Part shown: positions 25,358 to 34,719 of the stretch, piece by piece | Layout: each line of letters starts with the position of its first letter | Position numbering within the stretch: position 1 is the stretch's first letter | Source: Rhodococcoides trifolii | GTDB taxonomy: Bacteria; Actinomycetota; Actinomycetes; Mycobacteriales; Mycobacteriaceae | Direction: 5' to 3' | DNA length: 64,000 bases | Assembly (NCBI RefSeq): GCF_014635345.1 | Contig: NZ_BMCU01000001.1 | Coordinates: 1,054,001 to 1,118,000, forward strand | The notes under the pieces: model-generated | The model's database searches: none | What the model saw: the letters and a program-made list of their open reading frames with translations, nothing else | Told to the model about the DNA's origin: nothing | Position numbers and translations under genes: made by a program

Positions 25358-26536
25358 ATGAATTTGGCATTGACGGAAGACGAAGTCGCGTTCCGCGACG
25401 AGATGCGGACGTTCTTCAGAAACAAGATCCCCGCGGATCTGCGCGAGCGGAACGCCAGTGGCGCGAACCCGCAGGGTCGCGAGGACATGATCACCACGAT
25501 GCGCATCCTCAACGAGCACAACTTGGCGACGCCGCACTGGCCCACCTCGTGGGGCGGCCGTGACTGGACGCCGATGCAGCATCACATCTGGCTCGACGAG
25601 CTGCAGCTGGCGTCGGTGCCCGAGCCCCTGGCGTTCAACGCGTCGATGGTCGGACCCGTCATCGCCACCTTCGGTTCGGAGGAGCAGAAGCAGAAGTTCC
25701 TTCCGCCGACGGCCAACCTCGACATATGGTGGTGCCAGGGCTTCTCCGAGCCCGAAGCGGGATCGGACCTCGCGTCGTTGCGCACCACTGCCATTCGGGA
25801 CGGCGTAGAGTACGTCATCAACGGGCAGAAGACGTGGACCACGCTGGGGCAGTACGCCGACTGGATCTTCGTCCTCGCTCGCACCAACCCGGACGCTCCG
25901 AAGAAGCAGGCCGGAATCTCGTTCATCCTGGTCGATCTGAAGACCCCGGGCATCGAGATGCGTCCCATCAAGCTCATCGACGGCAGCGTCGAGGTCAACG
26001 AGGTGTGGTTCGAGGACGTGCGCGTCCCGGTGGAGAACCTCGTCGGCGAGGAGAACGCCGGCTGGACCTACGCGAAGTTCCTCCTGAGCAATGAGCGCAC
26101 CGGGATCACTCGTCTCGGCTGGACCAAGACCAAACTGGCACAGGCAAAGAAGCTGGCCGGGGAGACCAAGGTCGGTTCGGGCACGCTGCTCGACGATCCG
26201 ATCTTCGCCTCACGATTCGCCGAACTGGAGAATCAGGCGTTGACACTGGAGCTCACCCAGCTGCGCATCGTCGCCGATTACGATGCGGGCAAGGAGAATC
26301 CGGCATCGTCGGTCCTGAAGCTCCGTGGCAGCGAACTGCAGCAGGCGGCGACGGAGATTCTTGCCGACGTGGCAGGGCCCGATTCGTTGCCGTTCGATGC
26401 GGGTGACGATTCGCCGTCCCCGGCGTGGGCGCAACGCGCGACGCCCACCTACCTGAACTTCCGTAAGACGTCGATCTACGGCGGTTCCAACGAGATTCAG
26501 CGCACCATCATCGCATCCGGCATTCTGGGCCTGTAG
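25358..26536 (+). CDS. Acyl-CoA dehydrogenase, FadE family (subunit 1)
   Basis: Flavoprotein of 392 residues that introduces an alpha-beta double bond in an acyl-CoA. Motifs: WCQGFSEPEAGSDLASL (FAD/substrate), TWTTLGQYADWIFVLART, and YGGSNEIQRTIIASGILGL at the C-terminus. The frame opens at 25268, but ATG at 25358 (MNLALTEDEVAFRDEM) follows GAAAGAGG and begins exactly at the family N-terminus. It is 13 bp from a second acyl-CoA dehydrogenase gene; such pairs form alpha2beta2 enzymes in Mycobacteriales, often for steroid side chains. Substrate not determinable. Confidence 0.92.
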   Translation: MNLALTEDEVAFRDEMRTFFRNKIPADLRERNASGANPQGREDMITTMRILNEHNLATPHWPTSWGGRDWTPMQHHIWLDELQLASVPEPLAFNASMVGPVIATFGSEEQKQKFLPPTANLDIWWCQGFSEPEAGSDLASLRTTAIRDGVEYVINGQKTWTTLGQYADWIFVLARTNPDAPKKQAGISFILVDLKTPGIEMRPIKLIDGSVEVNEVWFEDVRVPVENLVGEENAGWTYAKFLLSNERTGITRLGWTKTKLAQAKKLAGETKVGSGTLLDDPIFASRFAELENQALTLELTQLRIVADYDAGKENPASSVLKLRGSELQQAATEILADVAGPDSLPFDAGDDSPSPAWAQRATPTYLNFRKTSIYGGSNEIQRTIIASGILGL

Positions 26537-26549
26537 GAGAACGAGCGAC

Positions 26550-27677
26550 ATGCAATTCGATTTCGACGACGAACAGAAGTTGTTGCGCGACACCGTCCGC
26601 GAAGTACTCTCCCGCAGCTACGACCTCGAGAAGCGCAAGACGACCCTTGAGACGGACCTGGGGTGGAGCGAGTCGGTGTGGAAGCAGTTCGCGGAGCTCG
26701 GCCTGTTGGGTCTGAGCTTTGCCGAGGACGACGGCGGCATGGGCGCCGGTCCGGTGGAGACCCTGGCCGTGATGACCGAGATCGGTCGACGACTTGCGCC
26801 CGAACCGCTGCTCGACGCGGTTCTCATTCCCGGCGGGCTCATCTCCGAGGTCGGCTCGACCGAGCAGCGCCAGCGCGTCCTGACCGCGGTGGCGGAAGGG
26901 CAACTGCTCTTGGCGTTCGCCAATTCCGAGCCCGGATCACGCTGGCCTGCACAGGCTTCCACCACCAAAGCCGCTGAAGACGGTGGCTCGTGGTCGATTT
27001 CCGGAGTGAAGAACCCGGTCCTGCACGGTGATTGCGCCGGTACCTTCGTAGTCAGTGCCGCCCTGCCCGACGGCGGCGTTGGCTTGTTCCTGGTGGACGC
27101 CGACGCCACCGGTCTGGTGCGCAAGAACTACCGCACCCACGACGGTCTCCGCGGCGCCTCGGTGGAGTTCACCGATGTGGCGGCCGAGGTGCTCGGCGAC
27201 GGTGGCGACGCCACTGCGGCGGTCGTTGCGGCCGACGTCCGCGCTCAGGCCGCTCTCGCGGCGGAGGCGTTGGGCGCGATGGAGGAAGCGTTGCGACTCA
27301 CCACCGATTACCTCAAGCAGCGCAAGCAGTTCGGGGTTCCGTTGGCGAAGTTCCAGGCGCTCACCTTCCGCGCCGCGGACATGTACATCCAGCTCGAGCT
27401 CGCGCGCAGCATGGTTCTCTACGCCACGATGTCGCTGGCCGACGGCAGTGTCGATCCGGTCATCGCGTCACGGGCCAAGCTGCAGATCGGTCGGTCGGCG
27501 CGGTTGATCGGCCAGGAAGCCATTCAGTTGCACGGCGGCATCGGCGTCACCGCCGAATACCCGGTGGGGCACTACACGTCTCGTCTCACCGCGATCGAGC
27601 ACACGCTCGGCAGCACGGACGATCACCTGCGCGTCATCACCGAGGCGCTGACCGATCACGAGATGCTTGGCGTGTAA
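26550..27677 (+). CDS. Acyl-CoA dehydrogenase, FadE family (subunit 2)
   Basis: Protein of 375 residues with the acyl-CoA dehydrogenase fold (FDDEQKLLRDTVREVLSRS at the N-terminus, KQRKQFGVPLAKFQALTFRAADM, AIQLHGGIGVTAEYPVGHY). It is the more divergent partner typical of heteromeric FadE pairs, where FAD and active-site residues are split between subunits. It shares an operon with 25358-26536 and is followed within 6 bp by the 16-bp hairpin terminator. Confidence 0.9.
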   Translation: MQFDFDDEQKLLRDTVREVLSRSYDLEKRKTTLETDLGWSESVWKQFAELGLLGLSFAEDDGGMGAGPVETLAVMTEIGRRLAPEPLLDAVLIPGGLISEVGSTEQRQRVLTAVAEGQLLLAFANSEPGSRWPAQASTTKAAEDGGSWSISGVKNPVLHGDCAGTFVVSAALPDGGVGLFLVDADATGLVRKNYRTHDGLRGASVEFTDVAAEVLGDGGDATAAVVAADVRAQAALAAEALGAMEEALRLTTDYLKQRKQFGVPLAKFQALTFRAADMYIQLELARSMVLYATMSLADGSVDPVIASRAKLQIGRSARLIGQEAIQLHGGIGVTAEYPVGHYTSRLTAIEHTLGSTDDHLRVITEALTDHEMLGV

Positions 27678-27682
27678 CGCAC

Positions 27683-27722
27683 GGGTGTGAAAAAGAGTCC
27701 TCCAACACTCTTTTTCACACCC
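27683..27722. terminator. Bidirectional hairpin terminator, family member 1
   Basis: GGGTGTGAAAAAGAGT and ACTCTTTTTCACACCC form a 16-bp perfect stem with loop CCTCCAAC. The A/T runs inside the arms provide a T-tract on either strand. It separates two convergent genes, and the stop of the minus-strand gene (TGA) lies inside the arm. A smaller hairpin GCCGC-GAA-GCGGC follows at 27725-27737. Related elements at 38084-38123 and 60097-60138. Confidence 0.85.
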
Positions 27723-28668
27723 GAGCCGCGAAGCGGCACACATTGGTCGCGATCTCGCGTACCCGGCCTACGAACGTGTCGCGCGTGACCCCCGACGAGT
27801 GCGGGGTCATGATCACGTTCGTCAGGTCGGCGAACCGCAGTCGGCTCGGCTCGCCGCGGCCGTGAGGGTCGGGGTAGGAGTACCAGACATCGACGGCGGC
27901 GCCTGCGATCGTCTCGGTGGACAACGCGTCGAACAGAGCGTCTTCATCAACTACGGGACCACGGGCGACGTTGATCAGGATCCCGTCGGGGCCGAGTGCA
28001 TGTAGTTCGGACGTGCCGATCATCCCGCGGGTCATCGAGTTGAGCGGTGTCGAGACCACCACCACGTCGGATTCGGTCATCAGGCAAATCAACCCGCTCG
28101 TGTCCGACGCCCACCGCAGCCCGTCGACCTCGGCGTCGACCGTGCCGCGTCCGGTGACCGCAGCGCCGTCACACCCGAAGGGGCGCAACAACTCCCACGT
28201 TCGCCGGCCGATGTTGCCGAATCCCACGAACCCGATGCGTGCGCCCCGCAGGGTGCGTGGCTGCGGAATCAGGTCGTCGTACACCGACGTCGCCCAGACG
28301 CCCGACCGCAACGACCGGTCCTGCTGAATCAGACCACGCCTGAGCAGAACCGCGACGGACACGACGTACTCCGCGATGGAGTCCTCGTGGTGCGAGGTGG
28401 TGAGCACCGACGTGTCCGAGCCCAGCGCGTCGAACGCGATCTTGTCGGTCCCCGCACCCGCGACGTGGACCAGGGCCAATCCGCGTCCCGCCTCGGCCAT
28501 GGCCGGCGTCACGCGTCCCCCGACGTAGACGTCGGCGTCCACGAGGTCCGCAGCGATCGCGTCCTCGTCGAAGCGGCGGTGCCACGAGACCGTCGCGTCC
28601 TCGGGCACCAGCGACTCGAACAACCCTCTGTGCGGCAGTAGGTTTCGGTCGCCCACGACGATCTTCAT
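27715..28668 (-). CDS. D-2-hydroxyacid dehydrogenase family protein (DVWY subfamily)
   Basis: NAD(P)-dependent oxidoreductase of 317 residues. Rossmann motif [10 protein letters not shown], substrate Arg in [12 protein letters not shown], and catalytic His in MTPHSSG are present. The usual catalytic Glu position reads [12 protein letters not shown], so the Glu of the His-Glu relay is missing, as in formate-dehydrogenase-like branches. ATG at 28668 overlaps the GudD stop (ATGA), so it is the last gene of the dpp-gudD operon. The longer frame to 29040 is not used. A role in oxidising or reducing a sugar-acid-derived 2-hydroxy/2-oxo acid is inferred. Confidence 0.85.
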   Translation of the reverse strand: MKIVVGDRNLLPHRGLFESLVPEDATVSWHRRFDEDAIAADLVDADVYVGGRVTPAMAEAGRGLALVHVAGAGTDKIAFDALGSDTSVLTTSHHEDSIAEYVVSVAVLLRRGLIQQDRSLRSGVWATSVYDDLIPQPRTLRGARIGFVGFGNIGRRTWELLRPFGCDGAAVTGRGTVDAEVDGLRWASDTSGLICLMTESDVVVVSTPLNSMTRGMIGTSELHALGPDGILINVARGPVVDEDALFDALSTETIAGAAVDVWYSYPDPHGRGEPSRLRFADLTNVIMTPHSSGVTRDTFVGRVREIATNVCRFAARV

Positions 28669-30014
28669 CGAGACCGCACCAACGCGGGTCGTTTGCTGTC
28701 GAACGTCCAGTCGGGGATCAGATACTGCATACCGACGGCGTCGTCGCGCGACCCGAGACCTTCGCGCTGATAGAGCTCGTGAGCCGCCTCGACTCGCTCC
28801 ATGTCCAGTTCGACGCCGAGACCGGCCTTGCTGCCGGTCGCGGGGTCGGGGACCGTCAGGTAACCGTCGACGATCGGGAAGGGTTCGGTCGTGATGCGCT
28901 GCCCGTCCTGCCAGATCCAGTGCGTGTCGATCGCGGTCACGGTGCCGGGCGCGGCGGCCGCGACGTGGGTGAACATCGCGAGCGATACGTCGAAGTGGTT
29001 GTTGGAGTGCGATCCCCACGTCAGGCCCCACGCGTCGCACAGCTGGGCGACGCGGACGGAGCCGTTCATGGTCCAGAAGTGCGGGTCGGCGAGGGGGATG
29101 TCGACAGCGCCGGAACGGATGGTGTGCCCCATCTCGCGCCAGTCGGTGGCGATCATGTTGGTGGCGGTGGGAAGGCCGGTGGCCCTCTTGAATTCGCTCA
29201 TGACCTCGCGTCCGGAGAACGACCCTTCCGGTCCGACGGGGTCCTCGGCGTAGGCCAGCACGTCACGTAGTCCGCGGCAGGTCTCGATCGCGTCCTTCAG
29301 CAACCAGCCTCCGTTCGGGTCCAGCGTGATGCGCGCCGTCGGGAAGCGTTCTGCGAGCGCTCGGACCGCCAGTGCTTCCTCGGCGGCGGGCAGAACGCCT
29401 CCCTTGAGCTTGAAGTCCTGGAATCCGTAGCGGGCCTGAGCGGCTTCCGCCAGCGCTACCACGGCGTCCGGAGTCAACGCTTCCTGATGGCGCAGACGCA
29501 TCCAGTCGTCGCTCTCGTCGTTGCCGCTCACGTAGTCCAAGCCGGTCTTGTTCCGGTCGCCGACGAAGAACAGGTAGCCGAGAGCCTGCACCTTGTCCCG
29601 CTGCTGTCCGGTTCCGAGAAGAGCTGCGACACTGACCCCGAGGTACTGCCCGAGCAGGTCGAGCAACGCCGACTCGACGGCCGTCTCGGCGTGCACCGCG
29701 ATGCGGAGGTCGAAGGTCTGGGCGCCGCGACCGCCCGAGTCGCGGTCCGCGAACGCGGCGTGCATCGATGCGAGTATCGCGTTGTGGTCGCCGATGGTCC
29801 GGCCCACCACGAACGCGCGAGCGTCGTCGAGCGTCCGCCGGATGGGCTCCCCGCCCGGCACCTCGCCGACACCGACGCGTCCGTCGGAGTCGGTCAGGAT
29901 CACCAGGTTTCGGGTGAAGAACGGCGCGTGCGCACCGCTGAGGTTGAGCAGCATGCTGTCTCGGCCTGCCACGGGTACGACCCGCATGGTCGACACCACC
30001 GGTGTTGCGTTCAT
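28665..30014 (-). CDS. gudD: Glucarate dehydratase (enolase superfamily)
   Basis: Enzyme of 449 residues that dehydrates D-glucarate or L-idarate to 5-dehydro-4-deoxy-D-glucarate. Enolase-superfamily residues are visible: KLKGGV (catalytic Lys), TLDPNGGW (Asp ligand), YAEDPVGPE (Glu), [14 protein letters not shown] (Asn/Asp), and the catalytic His in GSHSNNHFD. Length matches GudD. AAAGGTG precedes the ATG at 30014. It lies downstream of an oligopeptide-type ABC importer and a TauE-like protein in one operon. A second, more distant homolog is encoded at 39095-40363. Confidence 0.9.
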   Translation of the reverse strand: MNATPVVSTMRVVPVAGRDSMLLNLSGAHAPFFTRNLVILTDSDGRVGVGEVPGGEPIRRTLDDARAFVVGRTIGDHNAILASMHAAFADRDSGGRGAQTFDLRIAVHAETAVESALLDLLGQYLGVSVAALLGTGQQRDKVQALGYLFFVGDRNKTGLDYVSGNDESDDWMRLRHQEALTPDAVVALAEAAQARYGFQDFKLKGGVLPAAEEALAVRALAERFPTARITLDPNGGWLLKDAIETCRGLRDVLAYAEDPVGPEGSFSGREVMSEFKRATGLPTATNMIATDWREMGHTIRSGAVDIPLADPHFWTMNGSVRVAQLCDAWGLTWGSHSNNHFDVSLAMFTHVAAAAPGTVTAIDTHWIWQDGQRITTEPFPIVDGYLTVPDPATGSKAGLGVELDMERVEAAHELYQREGLGSRDDAVGMQYLIPDWTFDSKRPALVRSR

Positions 30015-30025
30015 GGATTCACCTT

Positions 30026-30748
30026 TCACAGTAGGAACAGTTGTTGGCCGACCAGGACGACGGCGCCGGCGGCCGACACCACGATGGACGTGCGACGCAT
30101 CCGCTCCCGGTCCAGAACCCGGTTGACGAATCGTGATGCGACGTAACCGAGTACGGCCACGGGGACGAGGATCAGGAACATCTCCGCGGTGTCCCGGTGA
30201 ACTGCACCGGTCACCGCGAGAACGATCAGCGACATGATCGACCCGACCAGAAAGAACGCACTCATGGTGCCGCGCAAATTGGCTCCGACACTGCGCTGCA
30301 TCACCAGCGCCATCGGTGGACCGCCGATCGAGGTGGCCGTCCCGAACAGACCCGACGCTGCCCCTGCGACCACGAGGTTGCGTCGGTGCGGCCTGGGAGC
30401 CCAGCCGACGGATGCGGCGGCGACGCCGCCGAGAACGACGCACGCGAGAAGGATGGCCAGTCCTCGTGGGGGTAACAGCAGGAGGATGCCGGCTCCGGCG
30501 AGGGTGCCCGGAACTCGGCCGACCAGGGCCCACCCGGTGCCGCGGAGGTCGATGCTGCTGCGTTCCTTCACCACGACCACCAGCGTCAGCACCGTCGCGA
30601 GCATGATGATGATTCCGGGTACCAACGTCGGATCGACCAGGGCCACAACGGGAGCCGCGAGCATCCCCATCCCGAAGCCGATCGACGCCTGCATGCAGGA
30701 CGCCGCGAACACCGCGACGGCCACGATCGTGAACTGGACCGCGGTCAC
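30026..30748 (-). CDS. TauE/SafE-family membrane transporter
   Basis: Integral membrane protein of 240 residues with about seven or eight hydrophobic segments and the two family repeats ([20 protein letters not shown] near the N-terminus and [19 protein letters not shown] in the second half). The family exports or imports sulfoacetate, sulfite or other organic anions. GTG at 30748 overlaps the DppF stop and is chosen over an upstream frame to 30859. Its location between dppF and gudD suggests carboxylate anion transport linked to aldarate use; the substrate is not determinable. Confidence 0.82.
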   Translation of the reverse strand: MTAVQFTIVAVAVFAASCMQASIGFGMGMLAAPVVALVDPTLVPGIIIMLATVLTLVVVVKERSSIDLRGTGWALVGRVPGTLAGAGILLLLPPRGLAILLACVVLGGVAAASVGWAPRPHRRNLVVAGAASGLFGTATSIGGPPMALVMQRSVGANLRGTMSAFFLVGSIMSLIVLAVTGAVHRDTAEMFLILVPVAVLGYVASRFVNRVLDRERMRRTSIVVSAAGAVVLVGQQLFLL

Positions 30749-31755
30749 CCGACCGCGACCGGTACACCGAGGTCGACCGCCCCGCGTGGGTGGTAGCACT
30801 CGGCCACGTGGTCGGGCGAGGACGGGTCGACGGCCACCGGAGGTGTCGCCGACGCGCACACGTCGGTGGCGTGACGGCAGCGCGTGCGGAATCGGCAGCC
30901 CGACGGCGGGTTCAGCGGAGACGGCACCTCACCTTCGAGGATGATCTTCGTCCGTCGCGACGTCGGGTCCAGCGTCGGAGCGGCGGACATCAGGGCTTCG
31001 GTGTACGGGTGCGACGGCCGGTCGAACACGTCCTCGGTCTCGCCGGTCTCGACGATGCGGCCGAGGTACATCACGGCCACGCGATTGGCGACGTGGCGCA
31101 CCACGGACAGGTCGTGGGAGATGAACACGTAAGCGATGCCGAGTTGCTTCTGCAAGTCGCCCAACAGGTTCAGTACCTGAGCCTGCACCGACAGGTCCAG
31201 CGCCGACACGGGTTCGTCGCAGATGACGACCTTCGGGTCGAGTGCCAGAGCACGGGCGATGCCGAGGCGCTGACGCTGACCGCCCGAGAACTCCTGCGGG
31301 AATCGGTGCTCGTCGCTCGGGCGCAGGCCGACGAGGTGCAGCAGCTCGCGCACACGGGCGGCGCGGTCGCGCTTGGTGCGGTAGAGGTCCTTGTGGGTGC
31401 GCCACGGCTCGGAGATGATGTCGGCGGCGGACATTCGCGAGTTCAAGGATGCGTAGGGATCCTGGAACACCATCTGTACGCGCCGGCGCAGCGCCAGCAG
31501 ATCCTTGCCCTTGAGCGAGAACGGGTCGACGCCGTCCCATGCGAGGGTGCCGCCGTTCGGGCGCTCGAGCATCATCAGGGTGCGCGCCAACGTCGACTTG
31601 CCGCAACCGGATTCGCCGACCAGGCCGAGAGTTTCGCCTGCGTGGAGGTCGAGGTCGATGCCGTCCAGCGCTTTGAGCTTGTTGTTACCGTTCTTCGCCG
31701 CGGGAACGGTGAACGTCTTGGTCAGACCACGAACGGTCAGAAGTTGTTCAGGCAT
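30745..31755 (-). CDS. dppF: Oligopeptide-type ABC importer ATP-binding protein DppF
   Basis: ATPase of 336 residues. Walker [15 protein letters not shown]-loop [10 protein letters not shown], signature [16 protein letters not shown], Walker [19 protein letters not shown]-loop [12 protein letters not shown]. The C-terminal extension with [14 protein letters not shown] is the Cys-rich region that binds an Fe-S cluster in Dpp/Opp ATPases. It pairs with DppD, with which it overlaps by 8 bp, to power the permeases encoded upstream. Confidence 0.93.
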   Translation of the reverse strand: MPEQLLTVRGLTKTFTVPAAKNGNNKLKALDGIDLDLHAGETLGLVGESGCGKSTLARTLMMLERPNGGTLAWDGVDPFSLKGKDLLALRRRVQMVFQDPYASLNSRMSAADIISEPWRTHKDLYRTKRDRAARVRELLHLVGLRPSDEHRFPQEFSGGQRQRLGIARALALDPKVVICDEPVSALDLSVQAQVLNLLGDLQKQLGIAYVFISHDLSVVRHVANRVAVMYLGRIVETGETEDVFDRPSHPYTEALMSAAPTLDPTSRRTKIILEGEVPSPLNPPSGCRFRTRCRHATDVCASATPPVAVDPSSPDHVAECYHPRGAVDLGVPVAVG

Positions 31756-32788
31756 GGCTGGTTTCCTCCATCGTGGCGACGTCGTCGCTGAAGTGGCACG
31801 CCGCGAATCGGTCGGGCCCCACCGCGGTCAACGGCGGTCTGGTGTCGATGCAGATTTGGCTCACCAACGGGCATCGATCCTGATAGACGCAGCCGGTCGG
31901 TACCGATTTCAGATCGGGCGGGGTACCGCCGATCGACTTCAGGTCGTGGCCGCGGGTCACGCCGACGGGTACCGAGTCGAGCAGACCCTTGGTGTACGGA
32001 TGTCGAGGATCCGCGAACACCTCGGCGACCCGCCCGGTCTCGACCACCGTGCCGGCGTACATGACGGCAACGCGGTCGGCTTCCTCGGAGACGAGTGCGA
32101 GATCGTGCGTGATCAGCACCACGGCCATGTCGTGTTCGGTCCGAAGGCCTTTGAGCAACGTCATGATCTGCGCCTGCACCGTCACGTCGAGTGCGGTGGT
32201 GGGTTCGTCGGCGAGAAGGACCGACGGACTCAACGCCACGGCCATCGCGATCAACAGTCGCTGGCGCATACCGCCGGAGAACTGGTGGGGATAGGAGTCG
32301 ACGCGGGATTCCGGCTCGGGGATCCCGACGCGTCGCATCAGCGAAATTGCCTCCACCTTGGCCTCTTTCGCGGACAGGCCTCGATGGATGCGGAAGGACT
32401 CACCCAGTTGCGTCCCGACGGTGTAGACGGGGTTCAGAGCGGTCAGCGCGTCCTGAAACACGATGGCCAGTTCGGTGGCGGCGAGGGTGCGGCGTGTCTT
32501 GGCGGATGCGGAGACCAGATCGACCTCCCCCAGGACGACGGACCCCGAGGTGATGTCGGCGATGGGTTCGAGCAGACCGACGACGGCCTGTGCCGTCATC
32601 GACTTGCCGCACCCGGATTCGCCCAGCAGCGCCAGAGTTTCGCCGCGGACGGCGACGAAGGAGACGCCGTCGACGGCGCGGAGGACGCCCGACGGTGTGC
32701 GGATGTCGACGGTCAGACCGCTGACGTCGAGGGCGATGCGGGCTTGGTCGCCGACGGCTGATGTGTGGACCGCTGCGGGAGCGCTCAT
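31748..32788 (-). CDS. dppD: Oligopeptide-type ABC importer ATP-binding protein DppD
   Basis: ATPase of 346 residues. Walker [14 protein letters not shown]-loop VFQDALTALNPVY, signature QFSGGMRQRLLIAMAV, Walker B SVLLADEPTTALDVTVQ, H-loop ITHDLALVSEEA, and the C-terminal Cys block TGCVYQDRCPLVSQIC. ATG at 32788 overlaps the DppC stop (ATGA); the longer frame to 33520 is an out-of-phase read of the permease gene. One of two non-identical ATPases of the transporter. Confidence 0.93.
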   Translation of the reverse strand: MSAPAAVHTSAVGDQARIALDVSGLTVDIRTPSGVLRAVDGVSFVAVRGETLALLGESGCGKSMTAQAVVGLLEPIADITSGSVVLGEVDLVSASAKTRRTLAATELAIVFQDALTALNPVYTVGTQLGESFRIHRGLSAKEAKVEAISLMRRVGIPEPESRVDSYPHQFSGGMRQRLLIAMAVALSPSVLLADEPTTALDVTVQAQIMTLLKGLRTEHDMAVVLITHDLALVSEEADRVAVMYAGTVVETGRVAEVFADPRHPYTKGLLDSVPVGVTRGHDLKSIGGTPPDLKSVPTGCVYQDRCPLVSQICIDTRPPLTAVGPDRFAACHFSDDVATMEETSHA

Positions 32789-33768
32789 TTCGATGCCTTT
32801 CTGCGGAATGCGAGGCGAGCCCGCTGCGTGCGAGGGAGGGTCAGGCGCCAGCGCTGCGCGGGGTCGGTGGCGATACGCGCCCACGCGGCGAGGATGGTTG
32901 CCGACACCGTGGTGACGACGATCGCGAGACCGGGGAAGAACGAGAGCCACCATGCGGACTGGAGGTAGGTCCGGCCCTGGGAGACCATCAGTCCCCAGCT
33001 GATGTCCGGCGGCTGAATGCCGATGCCGAGGAACGACAGTGACGATTCGGCGAGCATGACGTAGCAGAAGTCCAGTGTCGCGACGGTGAGAAGTGTCGGA
33101 AGCAGAATCGGGAAGACGTGTCGCCAGATGACGGCCCCGCTCTTGGCTCCGAACGTACGAGCAGCGTCGACGAACAACCTGCTCTGGAGCTCGGCCGATT
33201 CGGCGCGAGCGGTGCGAAGGTAGATCGGGATGCGCGTGACGGCCAGGACCAGAACGATGTTCGCGGCGCTGGGGGAGAAGACGTAGAGCACCACGACGGC
33301 CATGAGCAACGACGGAAAGCTCATGATGACGTCGGCGATGCGCATCGCCGTCGTCTCGCGCCAGCCGCGGTGGTAGCCGGCCCACATACCGATGACGGAA
33401 CCGACGATGCAGGAGACGAGTACCGCCGGAACGGCCACCGACAGGGTGGTGCGGGAGGCGACGATGAGGCGTGCGAACATGCTGCGCCCCAACGGGTCCG
33501 TGCCGAGGACGTTCATCCACCCGGTGTCGAGTGTGAACGGCCGGAGGTTCGATCGGTCGAGGTCCTGGTCGGTGGCTGCGTCGCCGATCATCATCGGTCC
33601 GAAGATCGCGGCCAGGAACACGAGGACCAGGATTCCCGCGGCCACGGTGGCGACCCGGTCACGCAACAGCAGCTTCCACAGTGGGTGGGAGTTCTTGGAG
33701 TCGACGGGCTGAATCGGTGAAACGTCCGGCGCTTCCGTTGTTTTCGGCGGTTCGAAGTCGAGTGACAT
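32785..33768 (-). CDS. dppC: Oligopeptide-type ABC importer permease DppC
   Basis: Permease of 327 residues: an N-terminal cytoplasmic stretch, one helix (VATVAAGILVLVFLAAIFGP), then the OppC-type core with the EAA-like loop (DAARTFGAKSGAVIWRHVFP) that contacts the ATPases. GTDPLGRSMFARLIVASRTTLSVA is a DppC hallmark. It lies 13 bp downstream of dppB and overlaps dppD. Confidence 0.92.
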   Translation of the reverse strand: MSLDFEPPKTTEAPDVSPIQPVDSKNSHPLWKLLLRDRVATVAAGILVLVFLAAIFGPMMIGDAATDQDLDRSNLRPFTLDTGWMNVLGTDPLGRSMFARLIVASRTTLSVAVPAVLVSCIVGSVIGMWAGYHRGWRETTAMRIADVIMSFPSLLMAVVVLYVFSPSAANIVLVLAVTRIPIYLRTARAESAELQSRLFVDAARTFGAKSGAVIWRHVFPILLPTLLTVATLDFCYVMLAESSLSFLGIGIQPPDISWGLMVSQGRTYLQSAWWLSFFPGLAIVVTTVSATILAAWARIATDPAQRWRLTLPRTQRARLAFRRKASK

Positions 33769-33781
33769 GATCGTGGGCCTC

Positions 33782-34711
33782 CTAGACCTTCGCCGTGTCG
33801 CGAACGCGGGCGTCGAGCAGCGCGTAACAGGCGTCGATGACGATGTTGAGGATGAAGATGCTGACCGCGGTGAGGAGCACGGCCGCTTGGAGCACCGCGA
33901 AATCGCGCTGCAGGATGGCGTCGATCATCAACTTTCCGATACCGGGCCAGCCGAAGATCGCTTCGACGACGACGGCGCCGTTCACGAGACCGACCATGAG
34001 GTCGCCGGCGACGGTGAGCGCGGGTGCGGCAGCGTTACGCAGGGCGTGATGAGTCACGACGCGAAGTTCCCCCGCGCCTTTGCTTCTCGCGAGCCGCACG
34101 TACGGGGCGGACAGGGCCGAGACCATCGCGCCGCGCACCACCTGCGTGAGCACGCCGAGCGGCCGGATGAGCAGCGTGGCGATCGGCAGGACCCAGGAGA
34201 GGATGCCGCTGTCGACGCCCGAGGTGGGCAACCAGCCGAACAGGATCGCGAAGACGTAGACGCCCATGATCGCGAACCAGAAGTCGGGGATGCTCGCGGC
34301 CGTCATCGAGAGGAGGCTCGAGATCCGGTCGGCCAGGGAATTGGGACGGTACGCCGCCCAGCACCCGATGATCACGGCGCCGAGGATGGCGAGGAACATG
34401 GTCGCGAAGGCGAGTTGCAGGGTGGCGGGGAAGGCGCGAAGCGCCATCGTCGACGCTTCCTCACCGGTGCGGAGCGAGTCCCCGAAGTCGAGGTGGATCA
34501 CGCCGCTGAGGTAGTCGAACAATTGGGTCAGGACGGGCTGGTCGAATCCGTTGGTGGCCCGGAATGCTTCGCGCTGAGCCTGTGTCGCGGACTCGGGCAG
34601 GTACAGGCTGGTCGGGTCACCGGTGAGCCGGGCCAGGAAGAAGACCCCGATCAGGACCACCAGGAGCGGGACGAGGCTGGTGTAGATCCGACGGCGGAGG
34701 AATCTGAACAT
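33782..34711 (-). CDS. dppB: Oligopeptide-type ABC importer permease DppB
   Basis: Permease of 309 residues with six hydrophobic segments. MFRFLRRRIYTSLVPLLVVL at the N-terminus, the periplasmic-facing LDFGDSLRTGE motif, and the coupling loop YVRLARSKGAGELRVVTHHALRNA identify DppB/OppB. It is 8 bp downstream of dppA. Confidence 0.92.
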   Translation of the reverse strand: MFRFLRRRIYTSLVPLLVVLIGVFFLARLTGDPTSLYLPESATQAQREAFRATNGFDQPVLTQLFDYLSGVIHLDFGDSLRTGEEASTMALRAFPATLQLAFATMFLAILGAVIIGCWAAYRPNSLADRISSLLSMTAASIPDFWFAIMGVYVFAILFGWLPTSGVDSGILSWVLPIATLLIRPLGVLTQVVRGAMVSALSAPYVRLARSKGAGELRVVTHHALRNAAAPALTVAGDLMVGLVNGAVVVEAIFGWPGIGKLMIDAILQRDFAVLQAAVLLTAVSIFILNIVIDACYALLDARVRDTAKV

Positions 34712-34719
34712 CGCTGGCC

